A stretch of DNA of 9,513 bases from Rubrobacter sp. (GCA_016781725.1 JADDPU010000116.1:1-9513); one strand, 5' to 3'; positions 1-6,598 are shown, numbered from the stretch's first letter. Notes: generated by a model not told the origin, from the sequence alone. Program-made: numbers and translations.

Positions 1-141
1 CGAGAGCAGACCGGCCTCCTGCTTGATGTTCGTGCGACCGACGGGGGCGCCGGCGGCTACGTGTTCTTGCCTTGGTCGAGCATAGAGCAGGTGATCATCA
101 GGGAGGTCTCGCAGAGGCGGGTCAAGTTTTTGCCGAGCTAG
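1..141 (+). CDS. C-terminal fragment of an unrecognised small protein
   Basis: An open frame enters from the left edge and ends at a TAG at 139-141, giving 46 residues. The tail contains GGYVFLPWSSIEQVII followed by a basic stretch ending VKFLPS. The alternation of hydrophobic and polar residues suggests two beta strands, as in small barrel (PRC- or Sm-like) domains, but this is only an impression and I do not recognise the family. The reading frame is believable because it stays open from the edge, has GC-rich third positions and ends just before a clear gene on the same strand. It could be the end of a longer protein. Its function cannot be inferred from what is present. Confidence 0.55.
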   Translation, partial: REQTGLLLDVRATDGGAGGYVFLPWSSIEQVIIREVSQRRVKFLPS

Positions 142-211
142 GGCTAAACGGGGGTGCGCCGCGCGGACAACCAAGCCGGCGTCCGTTCCGGCCGGGCGCC
201 TCCCCCGGGAC

Positions 212-220
212 GAGGTAGGG
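212..220 (+). promoter_or_regulatory. Ribosome binding site that fixes the App1-like start
   Basis: A purine-rich GAGGTAGGG ends five bases before the ATG at 226. It supports that ATG over the upstream in-frame GTG at 154, whose extra 24 residues are Arg/Pro/Gly-rich and look like untranslated GC-rich leader. Confidence 0.6.
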
Positions 221-225
221 TCGCG

Positions 226-1341
226 ATGACGGTTTGGAGACCGAAGATTGCCGAGGTGGCGCGGACCTTCGAAGAGCGCTTCGATGCTCTGAGGTTCCGC
301 TTGAAGCGGCGGTTCGGTCTCTTGGACCCGTTCGAGGTACTGCCTTACCGCGGGCACGGGACGCAGCGGGAGATCTTTCTAAAGGGGCGCGTTCTAGAGG
401 AGGCTGGCATCACCCGCGCCGGCCAGAACGACACCGTGTGGCAGAACCTGCGCAATATGGCCAGGCGCTTCGCGAGCGACGAGGTAGCCTACGCCCGCGT
501 TCGCGCCTCATTCGGCGGGCTAGAGGTGGAGACCGTCGCCGACGCCGAGGGCTTCTTCGAGGTCCATTTTCGCCTTCCGGAGCCCCTGGACGGCCCGTCC
601 GGCTGGCACGGGGTCGAGTTGGATCTGCTCTCTCCGGCGTCGCCGGGCGGGGGGGCTGTCAGGTCGACGGGTCAGGTGCTCGTGCCGCAGGGGGCCCGGT
701 TCGGCATCATCAGCGACATCGACGACACGGTGGTGCACTCGAGCGCGACGAACGTGTTGAAGATGGCCTGGATCGTGCTGCGCAACAACGCCCACACGCG
801 GTTGCCGTTCGAGGGGGTGGCTGCCTTCTACAGGGCCTTGCAGCTCGGCCCCGATGGCGACTCCTTCAACCCGATCTTCTACGTGTCGAGCAGCCCGTGG
901 AACATCTACGACGTGCTCGAGGACTTCCTCGACGTGCACGGCGTCCCTGCCGGGCCGCTCTTCCTGAAGGACTGGAGCCCGTCGGTATTGAACAAGCACA
1001 GGGCTCACAAGCTCGAGGTGATCCGGAAGCTCCTGCGTACCTATCCGGAACTTCCCTTCGTCCTGATCGGGGACTCAGGCGAGGAGGACCCGGAGATCTA
1101 CCTTCAGACCGTCCGCGAACATCCCGGTCGAATCCGGGCCATCTACATCCGCGACGTCACCTCCGCCGGGCGCGACGCCGAGGTCAGGGCGATAGCCGAG
1201 GAGACAAGCACCCTGGGGACACCCATGATCCCCGTCACCGATACCGCGGCCGCCGCCGAACACGCCGCCTCCCTCGACCTCATAGCCCACGGCGCGGTGG
1301 CAGGCATACGCAAGCGCAGCTCCGCGCCCGCCCCGAAATAA
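226..1341 (+). CDS. App1-like (DUF2183) phosphatase, HAD-type
   Basis: A 371-residue protein of the DUF2183/App1 catalytic family. The yeast member App1 is a Mg2+-dependent phosphatidate phosphatase; substrates of bacterial members are mostly undefined. An N-terminal beta-rich region (about 35-155) contains PFEVLPYRGHG. The catalytic domain (about 157-315) starts with IISDIDDTVV, a DxDxT phosphatase motif with D164 as predicted nucleophile and D166 as acid/base. FYVSSSPWNIYD (from 218) supplies the second motif, a Lys-rich NKHRAHK segment (256-262) the third, and IGDSGEEDPEIY (281-292; D283 and D288) the metal-binding fourth. There is no signal peptide or membrane helix, so a cytosolic protein is expected. 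The start at 226 has a good ribosome binding site. Length fits bacterial members. The family assignment is firm, while a lipid phosphatase activity is inference. The gene stands alone, 84 bases after the preceding fragment and convergent with ilvD. Confidence 0.85.
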   Translation: MTVWRPKIAEVARTFEERFDALRFRLKRRFGLLDPFEVLPYRGHGTQREIFLKGRVLEEAGITRAGQNDTVWQNLRNMARRFASDEVAYARVRASFGGLEVETVADAEGFFEVHFRLPEPLDGPSGWHGVELDLLSPASPGGGAVRSTGQVLVPQGARFGIISDIDDTVVHSSATNVLKMAWIVLRNNAHTRLPFEGVAAFYRALQLGPDGDSFNPIFYVSSSPWNIYDVLEDFLDVHGVPAGPLFLKDWSPSVLNKHRAHKLEVIRKLLRTYPELPFVLIGDSGEEDPEIYLQTVREHPGRIRAIYIRDVTSAGRDAEVRAIAEETSTLGTPMIPVTDTAAAAEHAASLDLIAHGAVAGIRKRSSAPAPK

Positions 1342-1380
1342 TCCCCGACCGGAGTCGAGGACTGCCAACCTCTGATCTCC

Positions 1381-1429
1381 GTCCTACTTGCCGCCATGAT
1401 TGCTGTCATGGTGGCCTGCCTCGCAGGAC
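1381..1429. terminator. Stem-loop between convergent genes, possible bidirectional terminator
   Basis: GCCGCCATGA (1390-1399) pairs with TCATGGTGGC (1406-1415) around a six-base loop: ten pairs including one G-T. A five-base outer stem, GTCCT (1381-1385) with AGGAC (1425-1429), encloses it. The position, between two genes ending tail to tail, suits termination on both strands. There is no T-run on either side, so classical Rho-independent termination is not shown. Confidence 0.4.
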
Positions 1430-1454
1430 CGTGGTTCGGCCTTCCGCTATGGTG

Positions 1455-1468
1455 GTCCGGAAACGGAC
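1455..1468 (+). other. Small GNRA-capped hairpin next to the ilvD stop
   Basis: GTCCG (1455-1459) pairs perfectly with CGGAC (1464-1468), and the loop read on the plus strand is GAAA, a stable tetraloop. It lies five bases past the ilvD stop codon (1473-1475). It may protect or define the ilvD 3' end, or help stop transcription arriving from the App1-like gene. The stem is short and could be chance. Confidence 0.25.
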
Positions 1469-1472
1469 GCCG

Positions 1473-3182
1473 CTAGGATCTGCGGTTTGCCTCCCAGCCA
1501 AGCCGGGCGTCGGTGACGGCTCCCTCTGAGGCAGAGGAGACGAGGGCTGCGTATTTAGCCATCACGCCGGTCGCGTAGCGGGGCTCGGGCTCCGTCCACC
1601 CGCTCATCCTCGATTCGATCTCTTCCGGCGCGAGGTCCACGTCGAGCGTCCTGTTCTCGACGTCGAAGGTAACCGTGTCCCCGTCGCGCAGGGCGGCTAT
1701 GGGCCCGCCGTGGGCGGCCTCGGGGGCTACGTGTCCCGCCATCAGGCCGCGGGTCGCGCCGGAGAAGCGGCCGTCTGTGAGGAGGGCGACGCTTTCGCCC
1801 AGGCCCTGCCCGACCAGGGCGGCGGTCACGCCGAGCATCTCGCGCATCCCGGGCCCACCTTTTGGGCCCTCGTAACGGATCACTACGACGTCGCCCGCGA
1901 CGATGCGGCCGGCCTGGACCGCCTCCATCGCCTGCTCCTCGGAGTCGAAGACGCGGGCGGGACCCGAGTGCTCGAGACGGGTGTAGCCTGCCACCTTCAC
2001 GACGCACCCCTCGGGGGCGAGGTTGCCCTTGAGGATGACGAGGCCGCCGGAGGCGCGCAGCGCGTTCTGCAGGGGGACGATCACGTCCTGGCCCGGCGCC
2101 TCTTGCGCGCCCTCGACCTCCTCCTGGATGGTGCGGCCGGTCATGGTCCGGCTGGCGCCGTCCAGGAGGCCGGCCTCCACCATGCGCTTGCCGAGAAGAG
2201 GGGAGCCCCCGGCCCGATCCATGTCCACGGCGACGTAGCGGCCCCCTGGCTTGAGGTCGGCGATGATGGGGGTGCGCCCGCTCACGCGGTCGAAGTCGTC
2301 GATGTCGAGGGGCACGCCCGCCTCGCGGGCGAGGGCGAGGAGGTGGAGCACCGCGTTGGTCGACCCACCGGTGGCGGCGACGGTGGCTATCGCGTTCTCG
2401 AACGACTCGCGGGTGAGGATGTCGGAAGGCTTGAGGCCGCGGTTCAAGAGGTCCATGACCAGCTTGCCGGCCTCGACGCAAGTCTCGTCCTTGCGGGGGT
2501 CGTTGGCTGGCGGGTCGGCGTAGCCCATAGGCGAGAGGCCGAGGAAGGTGAGCGCCAGGGCCATGGTGTTGGCGGTGTACTGGCCGCCGCACGCGCCGGC
2601 GCCGGGGCAGGCGTTGTCCTCCATCTCCTTAAAGTCCCTATCGTCCATCTTGCCTACGGCGTAGGCTCCTATGGCCTCGTAGACGTCCTGGATGGTCACG
2701 TCGCGCTCGTGGAAGCGGCCAGGCGCTATAGACCCGCCATAGACCACGAAGCCGGGGACGTCGAGCCTGAGGAGGGCCATCGCGCCGGCCGGGATGGTCT
2801 TGTCGCAGCCGACCAGGCACACGATGGCGTCGAACATGTGGCCGCGCCCGACGAGCTCGATGGAGTCGGCGATCACCTCGCGGCTTATGAGGGAGGTCTT
2901 CATCCCTTCGGTGCCCATCGTGACGCCGTCGGAGATGGAGATGGTGTTGAGCTCCATCGGGGTCCCGCCAGCCTCGCGGATGCCTTCCTTGACCCGCTCG
3001 GCGAGGCGTCGCTGGTTGAAGTTGCAAGGCATCGTCTCGATCCAGGTGTGCGCCACCCCGACTATCGGCTTCTCGAGGTCCTCGTCGCCGAAGCCGATGG
3101 CCTTGAGCATAGCCCGGGCGCCCGCCCGGTCGCGGCCTTCGAGGATCGCCCGGCTCTTGTGCCTGGTATCGGTGGTCTCCAT
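1473..3182 (-). CDS. ilvD: Dihydroxy-acid dehydratase
   Basis: A 569-residue IlvD, full length for the family. It dehydrates 2,3-dihydroxy-isovalerate and 2,3-dihydroxy-3-methylvalerate to the 2-keto acids of valine/leucine and isoleucine synthesis, in the cytosol. Three cysteines expected to hold the iron-sulfur cluster are present: C53 (MPCNFNQ), C126 (VGCDKTIPAGAM) and C198 (CPGAGACGGQ). D85 in SISDGVTMG and K128 next to C126 fit the Mg2+ site, with the lysine carbamylated in known structures. GRFSGATRG near the C-terminus carries S474, the expected catalytic serine, followed by GHVAPEAAHGG. The three-cysteine pattern fits the [2Fe-2S] type. I chose the ATG at 3182 because homology begins just after it; a GTG at 3230 would add 16 unconvincing residues. 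The gene appears to be monocistronic and is divergent from the EamA gene. No other ilv or leu gene is in the window. Confidence 0.95.
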   Translation of the reverse strand: METTDTRHKSRAILEGRDRAGARAMLKAIGFGDEDLEKPIVGVAHTWIETMPCNFNQRRLAERVKEGIREAGGTPMELNTISISDGVTMGTEGMKTSLISREVIADSIELVGRGHMFDAIVCLVGCDKTIPAGAMALLRLDVPGFVVYGGSIAPGRFHERDVTIQDVYEAIGAYAVGKMDDRDFKEMEDNACPGAGACGGQYTANTMALALTFLGLSPMGYADPPANDPRKDETCVEAGKLVMDLLNRGLKPSDILTRESFENAIATVAATGGSTNAVLHLLALAREAGVPLDIDDFDRVSGRTPIIADLKPGGRYVAVDMDRAGGSPLLGKRMVEAGLLDGASRTMTGRTIQEEVEGAQEAPGQDVIVPLQNALRASGGLVILKGNLAPEGCVVKVAGYTRLEHSGPARVFDSEEQAMEAVQAGRIVAGDVVVIRYEGPKGGPGMREMLGVTAALVGQGLGESVALLTDGRFSGATRGLMAGHVAPEAAHGGPIAALRDGDTVTFDVENRTLDVDLAPEEIESRMSGWTEPEPRYATGVMAKYAALVSSASEGAVTDARLGWEANRRS

Positions 3183-3193
3183 CGCTCTGCCCC

Positions 3194-3222
3194 AATCTAT
3201 GCGTTTGACCGTAGATGGACAG
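3194..3222 (-). promoter_or_regulatory. Candidate ilvD promoter
   Basis: On the minus strand, CTGTCC (3222-3217) is followed after 17 bases by TAGATT (3199-3194), a TANNNT -10 box. Transcription would start near 3187, only about five bases before the ilvD ATG. The -35 match is weak. A leader this short leaves no room for a T-box or attenuator from this start site. Confidence 0.3.
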
Positions 3223-3306
3223 GATAGCACCCTGGCCCTCCCCTCGGAAAGGGAGCCCCCGCCCGACGGACCCTGCGTTGCCGTCCGCGCCGTTCACTCC
3301 ACCGTA

Positions 3307-3312
3307 TAGAAT
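3307..3312 (+). promoter_or_regulatory. -10 box, candidate leaderless promoter of the EamA gene
   Basis: TAGAAT at 3307-3312 (within TATAGAAT) has six bases between it and the GTG at 3319, so a start site seven bases downstream of the box falls on the G of the start codon. No Shine-Dalgarno sequence precedes the GTG. I see no convincing -35 box at 16-18 bases upstream. Confidence 0.5.
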
Positions 3313-3318
3313 CACCCG

Positions 3319-4197
3319 GTGAAAGATTTCGGGTTCGAGGCTCTGGTCGTCGCTGCGCTTACCGCTACGGTGTTCTTGTGGGCTTCGTCCTACTCCGCCA
3401 TTCGGGTCGGCCTCGAGGCCTTCGGACCCGGCCAGGTCGCGCTCGCGAGGTTGGCGGTGGCCTCTATCGTGCTCGCGGTCTACGCGCTGGTGGTGCGGAT
3501 GCGGTTGCCCGAGGTGCGGGATCTGCCGGCGGTCCTTCTCGCCGGGTTCTTGGCGTTCGGGGTGTATCACGTAGCCCTCAACTACGGCCAGATCACCGTC
3601 AGCGCCGGGGCGGCGAGCATCCTGATCGGCACCGCCCCGATCTTCACGGCTCTCTGGGCGGCGGCTTTCCTGGGGGAGCGCCTGAGGGTCTGGGGTTGGG
3701 CGGGCCTCGCGATGGGCCTCTTCGGGGCCACCCTGGTCTCCGTGGGCGAGGGGGGAGGGTTCGGGGTGGACCCGGGGGCGCTGCTAGTCCTCCTCGCGGC
3801 GGTCTGCGTCAGCGTGTACTTCGTGCTCCAGAAACCATACCTGGCGAAGTACGGCGCGTTGCCCTTCACTACGTACGCGATCTGGGTCGGAACCCTGATC
3901 TCGCTCTATTTCCTGCCGGGGCTCGTGGCCGAGGCCGGCGCGGCTCCCGCGGGTACGCTCCTCTCCATGCTCTACCTCGGCGTCTTCCCGACCGCGCTCG
4001 GCTACGTCACCTACGCCTACGCCTTCTCGCGCATGCCCGCCTCGAGGGCCGTGAGCTTCCTCTACCTCATCCCGGTGATGGCCTACCTGATCGCCTGGGT
4101 CTGGCTCGGCGAGGTGCCGGCCGCGCTCTCGGTGGTCGGCGGCGGCGTCGCGCTCTCGGGGGTCGTGATCGTGAACACCCTCGGCAAGCGGCGATAG
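3319..4197 (+). CDS. EamA/DMT-family membrane transporter
   Basis: A 292-residue integral membrane protein made of two EamA repeats (about 12-142 and 154-288), the usual drug/metabolite transporter layout with ten predicted helices. The repeats end in matching signatures, FLGERLRVWGWAG (from 117) and WLGEVPAALSVVGG (from 262), each followed by a glycine-rich last helix. WASSYSAIRVGL (21-32) after the first helix and the APIFTALWAA segment (106-115) are also typical. Members export or import amino acids, nucleosides or small metabolites; the substrate cannot be read from sequence. Transport linked to branched-chain amino acids is tempting because ilvD lies back to back, but nothing else supports it. 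GTG at 3319 is the natural start: the first helix begins shortly after, and a -10 box sits immediately upstream. The VOC gene follows 37 bases later. Confidence 0.88.
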   Translation: MKDFGFEALVVAALTATVFLWASSYSAIRVGLEAFGPGQVALARLAVASIVLAVYALVVRMRLPEVRDLPAVLLAGFLAFGVYHVALNYGQITVSAGAASILIGTAPIFTALWAAAFLGERLRVWGWAGLAMGLFGATLVSVGEGGGFGVDPGALLVLLAAVCVSVYFVLQKPYLAKYGALPFTTYAIWVGTLISLYFLPGLVAEAGAAPAGTLLSMLYLGVFPTALGYVTYAYAFSRMPASRAVSFLYLIPVMAYLIAWVWLGEVPAALSVVGGGVALSGVVIVNTLGKRR

Positions 4198-4200
4198 AAT
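4171..4200 (+). promoter_or_regulatory. Candidate promoter of the VOC gene, overlapping the EamA stop codon
   Basis: TAGAAT at 4195-4200 contains the TAG stop of the preceding gene. GTGAAC (4171-4176) lies 18 bases upstream as a weak -35 box. A start near 4207 would give a leader of about 28 bases carrying a real ribosome binding site. The VOC gene may therefore be transcribed both from here and by read-through. Confidence 0.4.
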
Positions 4201-4223
4201 TATGGGACGCTGATACCGAGGAA

Positions 4224-4233
4224 GAGGGAAGGA
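4224..4233 (+). promoter_or_regulatory. Ribosome binding site of the VOC gene
   Basis: The purine run GAGGGAAGGA ends one base before the ATG at 4235, with GAGGG six bases from the start. It contrasts with the EamA, DUF2905 and secD starts, which lack a Shine-Dalgarno sequence. Confidence 0.5.
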
Positions 4234-4234
4234 C

Positions 4235-4753
4235 ATGGAGACCACTAAAGAAACCACGCGGATCATAAACCCCGAGACCCGCATCGGACACGTGCACCTG
4301 AAGGTGGCGAACATCGAGCGGGCTCTCGGGTTCTACAGGGACCTCCTTGGCTTCGAGGTGACCCAGTGGTACGGGGAGGACGCGGTCTTCCTCTCGGCCG
4401 GCGGGTACCACCACCACATCGGCCTCAACACCTGGATGAGCCGCAACGCCCGCCCGGCCCCTACCAACGCGGCCGGGCTCTTCCACCTGGCGATCCTCTA
4501 CCCTGAGCGCCGGGATCTCGCGCAGGCCCTGAAGTGGCTCCTCGACGCGGGCTATCCTATCGACGGGGCCTCAGACCACGGGGTCTCCGAGGCGCTCTAC
4601 CTCACGGACCCCGACGGTAACGGCGTCGAGCTCTACCGCGACCGGCCCAAGGAGGAGTGGCCCCGCACCGAGAGCGGCGGGCTCGCCATGGTCACAAGAC
4701 CCCTCGACGTTCAGGGCCTGCTCGCCGAGCTGGACGGCCAAGAACAAGCCTGA
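4235..4753 (+). CDS. VOC/glyoxalase-fold protein, single domain, CatE-like
   Basis: A 172-residue protein of the vicinal oxygen chelate superfamily, which includes glyoxalase I, extradiol dioxygenases and fosfomycin-type resistance enzymes. The first beta-alpha-beta module starts IGHVHLKVANIERALGFY (17-34) and the second starts GLFHLAILYP (81-90), ending in LTDPDGNGVELYRDRP (123-138). Likely metal ligands by position are H19, H84 and E132, a His-His-Glu set; the HHH run at 59-61 faces the same region. Sequence style is closest to proteins annotated as catechol-2,3-dioxygenase (CatE/COG2514), but those are often about twice as long with two VOC domains, so that substrate name is not safe. No signal peptide is present and a cytosolic location is expected. 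The gene follows the EamA transporter closely and could be co-transcribed with it. The fold is certain and the reaction is not. Confidence 0.82.
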   Translation: METTKETTRIINPETRIGHVHLKVANIERALGFYRDLLGFEVTQWYGEDAVFLSAGGYHHHIGLNTWMSRNARPAPTNAAGLFHLAILYPERRDLAQALKWLLDAGYPIDGASDHGVSEALYLTDPDGNGVELYRDRPKEEWPRTESGGLAMVTRPLDVQGLLAELDGQEQA

Positions 4754-4760
4754 CGCCAGG

Positions 4761-4807
4761 CGGGCCGCTGGACAAGCCCGGCGCGCCCCGGTCTCCCGTC
4801 TAACGGG
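4761..4807. terminator. Short hairpins between convergent genes
   Basis: CGGGC (4761-4765) pairs with GCCCG (4776-4780), and CCCGT (4795-4799) pairs with ACGGG (4803-4807) around the minus-strand stop codon at 4800-4802. The gap is only 46 bases between tail-to-tail genes. Both stems are just five base pairs with no T-run, so a terminator role is weakly supported. Confidence 0.25.
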
Positions 4808-6281
4808 CCTTGCCGCTTGCCAGCGATACCGTAGCGTGGGCGGCGGCGTCGGAGAACTGGCCGAGAACCCGCTTGTCGAGGTTGTCGAGGTCGTCGCAGG
4901 CCCTGTGGTAGCACGGGTCGTGGGCTGCACCGGCCTCGCCCCCGAAGGAGGCGGCCTCTGCCCTCGTCTTGATCCCCTCGGCGCCCGAGAAGAGGCCGCC
5001 CGTCGGGATACCTTCCGCCGCGAACGGGCCGTGGTCCGAGCGGCCGTCGAGCGCGGAGTCGACGTCGACCTCTATACCCCTGGAGGCGAAGTAGTCGGTG
5101 AACACCTCCTCGGTGACGTCGGGGCCCTCGTAGACGTCGCGCACGAAGTTGGGGGAGCCGACCATATCGAAGTTCAGGTACGCCGAGATCTCGCCCACCT
5201 CGTCCTCGGTCAGCCGCTGGACGTAGTGCCTGGAGCCGAGCAGGCCGAGCTCCTCGGCCCCCCAGAACGCGAAGCGCACCCTGTTTTTCGGTTCGATCCC
5301 GAGCCGCGACATCTGGAGCGCGATCTCGAGCACCGTCGCCGAGCCCGACCCGTTGTCGTTGATGCCGGGTCCCTGGGGTACAGAGTCCAGGTGGGCCCCG
5401 ACTACCACGGTGCGCCCCTCGTCGCCCCCGGGGGAATCCGCGATCACGTTGCTAGTCTCGCGGTTCCTGGAGACGGTCCGCGCCGAGAGGTATGCCTCCG
5501 TGTCCCCCTTAGTGGCCGCGTCCAGGAACTCCTCACCGACCTCGGAGGTAGTGCCGAGGACGGGGATCTCGACGCCCGGTCTACCCAGGGTACCCCGGAG
5601 GACCCCGGTACGACCGGGCCCGCCGTCGTTGAAGACCACGGCGGCGGCCGCCCCGGCGTCCTCGGCGTTGGCGGCCTTCTGCCGGAAGGTGCAGTGACCG
5701 CGCCGCAGCAGGGCGATACCCCCTTCGGGGAACCCGGCGAAGTCTTCGGCCTCGCAGCCGCTGGTGGAGGCGTCGCGATCAGCGTCGACCGGCCGCACGC
5801 TCGCCGTCACCTCGCCGCCGCCCGAGTACTCCATGAGCACGAAGTCCTCTCCGCGCGCGTAGGTCGCGCCGGCCTGGCCCCCACGCTCCAGGCGGGCCGG
5901 CTCGAGCTCCTCGAAGTACGGGAACTCGAAAGGTTGGACGGTCACCTCGTAGCCGGCTTCCCTGAGCTCCCGCGCTACGTACGCCGCGGAGGCGTCGTAG
6001 CCCGGCGTCCCGGCGGCCCGGTTGCCGCCGTTCTCTTCCGCTATGGTCTGGAATCTCCGCTCGTGCTGCATCAACCCCGAGACCGTGACCGCCGAACGTA
6101 GCCTGGCCGACGCGCCGGAGAAGGGTCCTGCCCCGACCTCTCCGCCCGACGGGCTTCTGGAGGGGTCTTTGGATGGAGCTTTGGCCTGGTAGAGCAGCGC
6201 GACGGCGACGACGGCCAATCCCGCGAGCACCAGCGCGACGAGAAGCCAGGCCCTGACCGTGTGGCTCGTTGGTGAGTTCAC
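4800..6281 (-). CDS. Membrane-anchored M28 aminopeptidase with PA domain
   Basis: A 493-residue zinc exopeptidase of family M28, close in motifs to Streptomyces griseus aminopeptidase. A short basic N-terminus leads to one hydrophobic helix (about 11-31) followed by a Ser/Pro/Gly-rich linker. There is no lipobox, so it is a signal anchor or weak signal peptide and the enzyme works outside the membrane. A protease-associated (PA) domain covers about 145-265, with C176 and C197 as a possible disulfide. The catalytic domain holds zinc ligands H297 (GAHLDS), D309 (INDNGSG), E344, D372 (NFDMVGSPN) and H459, with E343 as general base (WGAEELGLLGS). DPCYHRACDD (455-464) repeats the S. griseus pattern in which a Cys-Cys disulfide flanks the His ligand and a catalytic Tyr. 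It probably releases hydrophobic N-terminal residues from peptides for nutrition, which is inference. GTG at 6281 is chosen because the anchor follows; the next Met is at residue 71. Confidence 0.9.
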   Translation of the reverse strand: MNSPTSHTVRAWLLVALVLAGLAVVAVALLYQAKAPSKDPSRSPSGGEVGAGPFSGASARLRSAVTVSGLMQHERRFQTIAEENGGNRAAGTPGYDASAAYVARELREAGYEVTVQPFEFPYFEELEPARLERGGQAGATYARGEDFVLMEYSGGGEVTASVRPVDADRDASTSGCEAEDFAGFPEGGIALLRRGHCTFRQKAANAEDAGAAAAVVFNDGGPGRTGVLRGTLGRPGVEIPVLGTTSEVGEEFLDAATKGDTEAYLSARTVSRNRETSNVIADSPGGDEGRTVVVGAHLDSVPQGPGINDNGSGSATVLEIALQMSRLGIEPKNRVRFAFWGAEELGLLGSRHYVQRLTEDEVGEISAYLNFDMVGSPNFVRDVYEGPDVTEEVFTDYFASRGIEVDVDSALDGRSDHGPFAAEGIPTGGLFSGAEGIKTRAEAASFGGEAGAAHDPCYHRACDDLDNLDKRVLGQFSDAAAHATVSLASGKAR

Positions 6282-6290
6282 CTCGACGCC

Positions 6291-6296
6291 AATGTA
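6291..6296 (-). promoter_or_regulatory. Possible -10 box of the M28 peptidase gene
   Basis: On the minus strand TACATT (6296-6291) lies nine bases before the GTG at 6281. It fits TANNNT and would give a leader of about three bases. No clear -35 box or Shine-Dalgarno sequence is visible. Confidence 0.25.
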
Positions 6297-6344
6297 TCAC
6301 GGGGACGGTTCGGCTACCGCCGCGGGCCGGAGTCTCGGGGCCCT

Positions 6345-6373
6345 TTGGACATCGGCCGCGACGCGAATAGAAT
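6345..6373 (+). promoter_or_regulatory. Promoter of the DUF2905-queA-tgt cluster, predicted leaderless
   Basis: TTGGAC (6345-6350) and TAGAAT (6368-6373) are separated by exactly 17 bases, the best sigma-A-like pair in the window. A start site seven bases past the -10 box is 6380, the first base of the DUF2905 GTG codon. There is no Shine-Dalgarno sequence. The upstream gene is divergent, so this is the expected place for the operon promoter. Confidence 0.6.
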
Positions 6374-6379
6374 AGTGGC

Positions 6380-6598
6380 GTGGGACTCGAAGGCATAGGC
6401 AAGGTGCTCGTCGCGGGGGCGGTGGTCTTGCTCGTGCTCGGCGGGCTGTTCGTGTTGCTCGGGCGCCTCGGGTTAGAGCGGCTGCCAGGGGATCTGGTCT
6501 TCAGGCGTGGCAACCTCACCGTCTACTTCCCGATAGGGCTCATGATCTTGCTCTCCGTCGTCGGAACGATAGTCCTGAACGTGATCCTCCGCCGCTAG
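6380..6598 (+). CDS. DUF2905 family small membrane protein
   Basis: A 72-residue protein with two predicted helices (about 8-28 and 51-69) joined by a short loop containing RLPGDLVFRRGNLTVYFP (34-51). The LPGD and YFP elements and the two-helix layout are the marks of DUF2905, a family of about 70 residues with no known function. In many bacteria its gene lies beside ruvB, queA or tgt, as here, which supports the call. The start is a GTG directly at the predicted transcription start, with no ribosome binding site. The queA GTG follows one base after the stop, so the two are probably translationally coupled. Nothing in the sequence suggests an enzyme; a membrane accessory role is a guess. Both termini would face the same side of the membrane, probably the cytoplasm given the C-terminal arginines. 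Confidence 0.85.
   Translation: MGLEGIGKVLVAGAVVLLVLGGLFVLLGRLGLERLPGDLVFRRGNLTVYFPIGLMILLSVVGTIVLNVILRR

Noticed and set aside
154..225. Upstream GTG start for the App1-like protein
   Set aside because: It would add 24 Arg/Pro-rich residues without a good ribosome binding site, while ATG 226 has GAGGTAGGG at the right distance.
234..1529. A 431-codon frame overlapping the App1-like gene in another phase
   Set aside because: Its translation is Arg/Gly-rich with no recognisable domain, whereas the App1-like frame carries four ordered catalytic motifs.
1710..3227. A 505-codon plus-strand frame opposite ilvD
   Set aside because: It mirrors ilvD codon structure in GC-rich DNA, its translation is a low-complexity Gly/Ala/Val/His-rich string with no domain, and ilvD has complete active-site motifs.
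3183..3230. GTG start at 3230 for ilvD
   Set aside because: The added residues do not resemble IlvD N-termini, and a candidate -10 box lies inside this stretch.
3183..3240. T-box or attenuator leader for ilvD
   Set aside because: The probable start site gives a leader of only about five bases, and no specifier stem or T-box sequence is visible.
4202..4213. Mini-ORF MGR just before the VOC gene
   Set aside because: It has only three codons, lies at or before the predicted transcription start and has no ribosome binding site.
4836..6101. A 421-codon plus-strand frame opposite the M28 peptidase
   Set aside because: It is an antisense shadow: low-complexity translation, no motif, and it lies wholly within a gene with all zinc ligands intact.
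6282..6379. preQ1 riboswitch before the DUF2905-queA-tgt cluster
   Set aside because: The 98-base gap shows no small C-rich pseudoknot with A-rich tail, and the predicted transcript starts at the GTG, leaving no leader.
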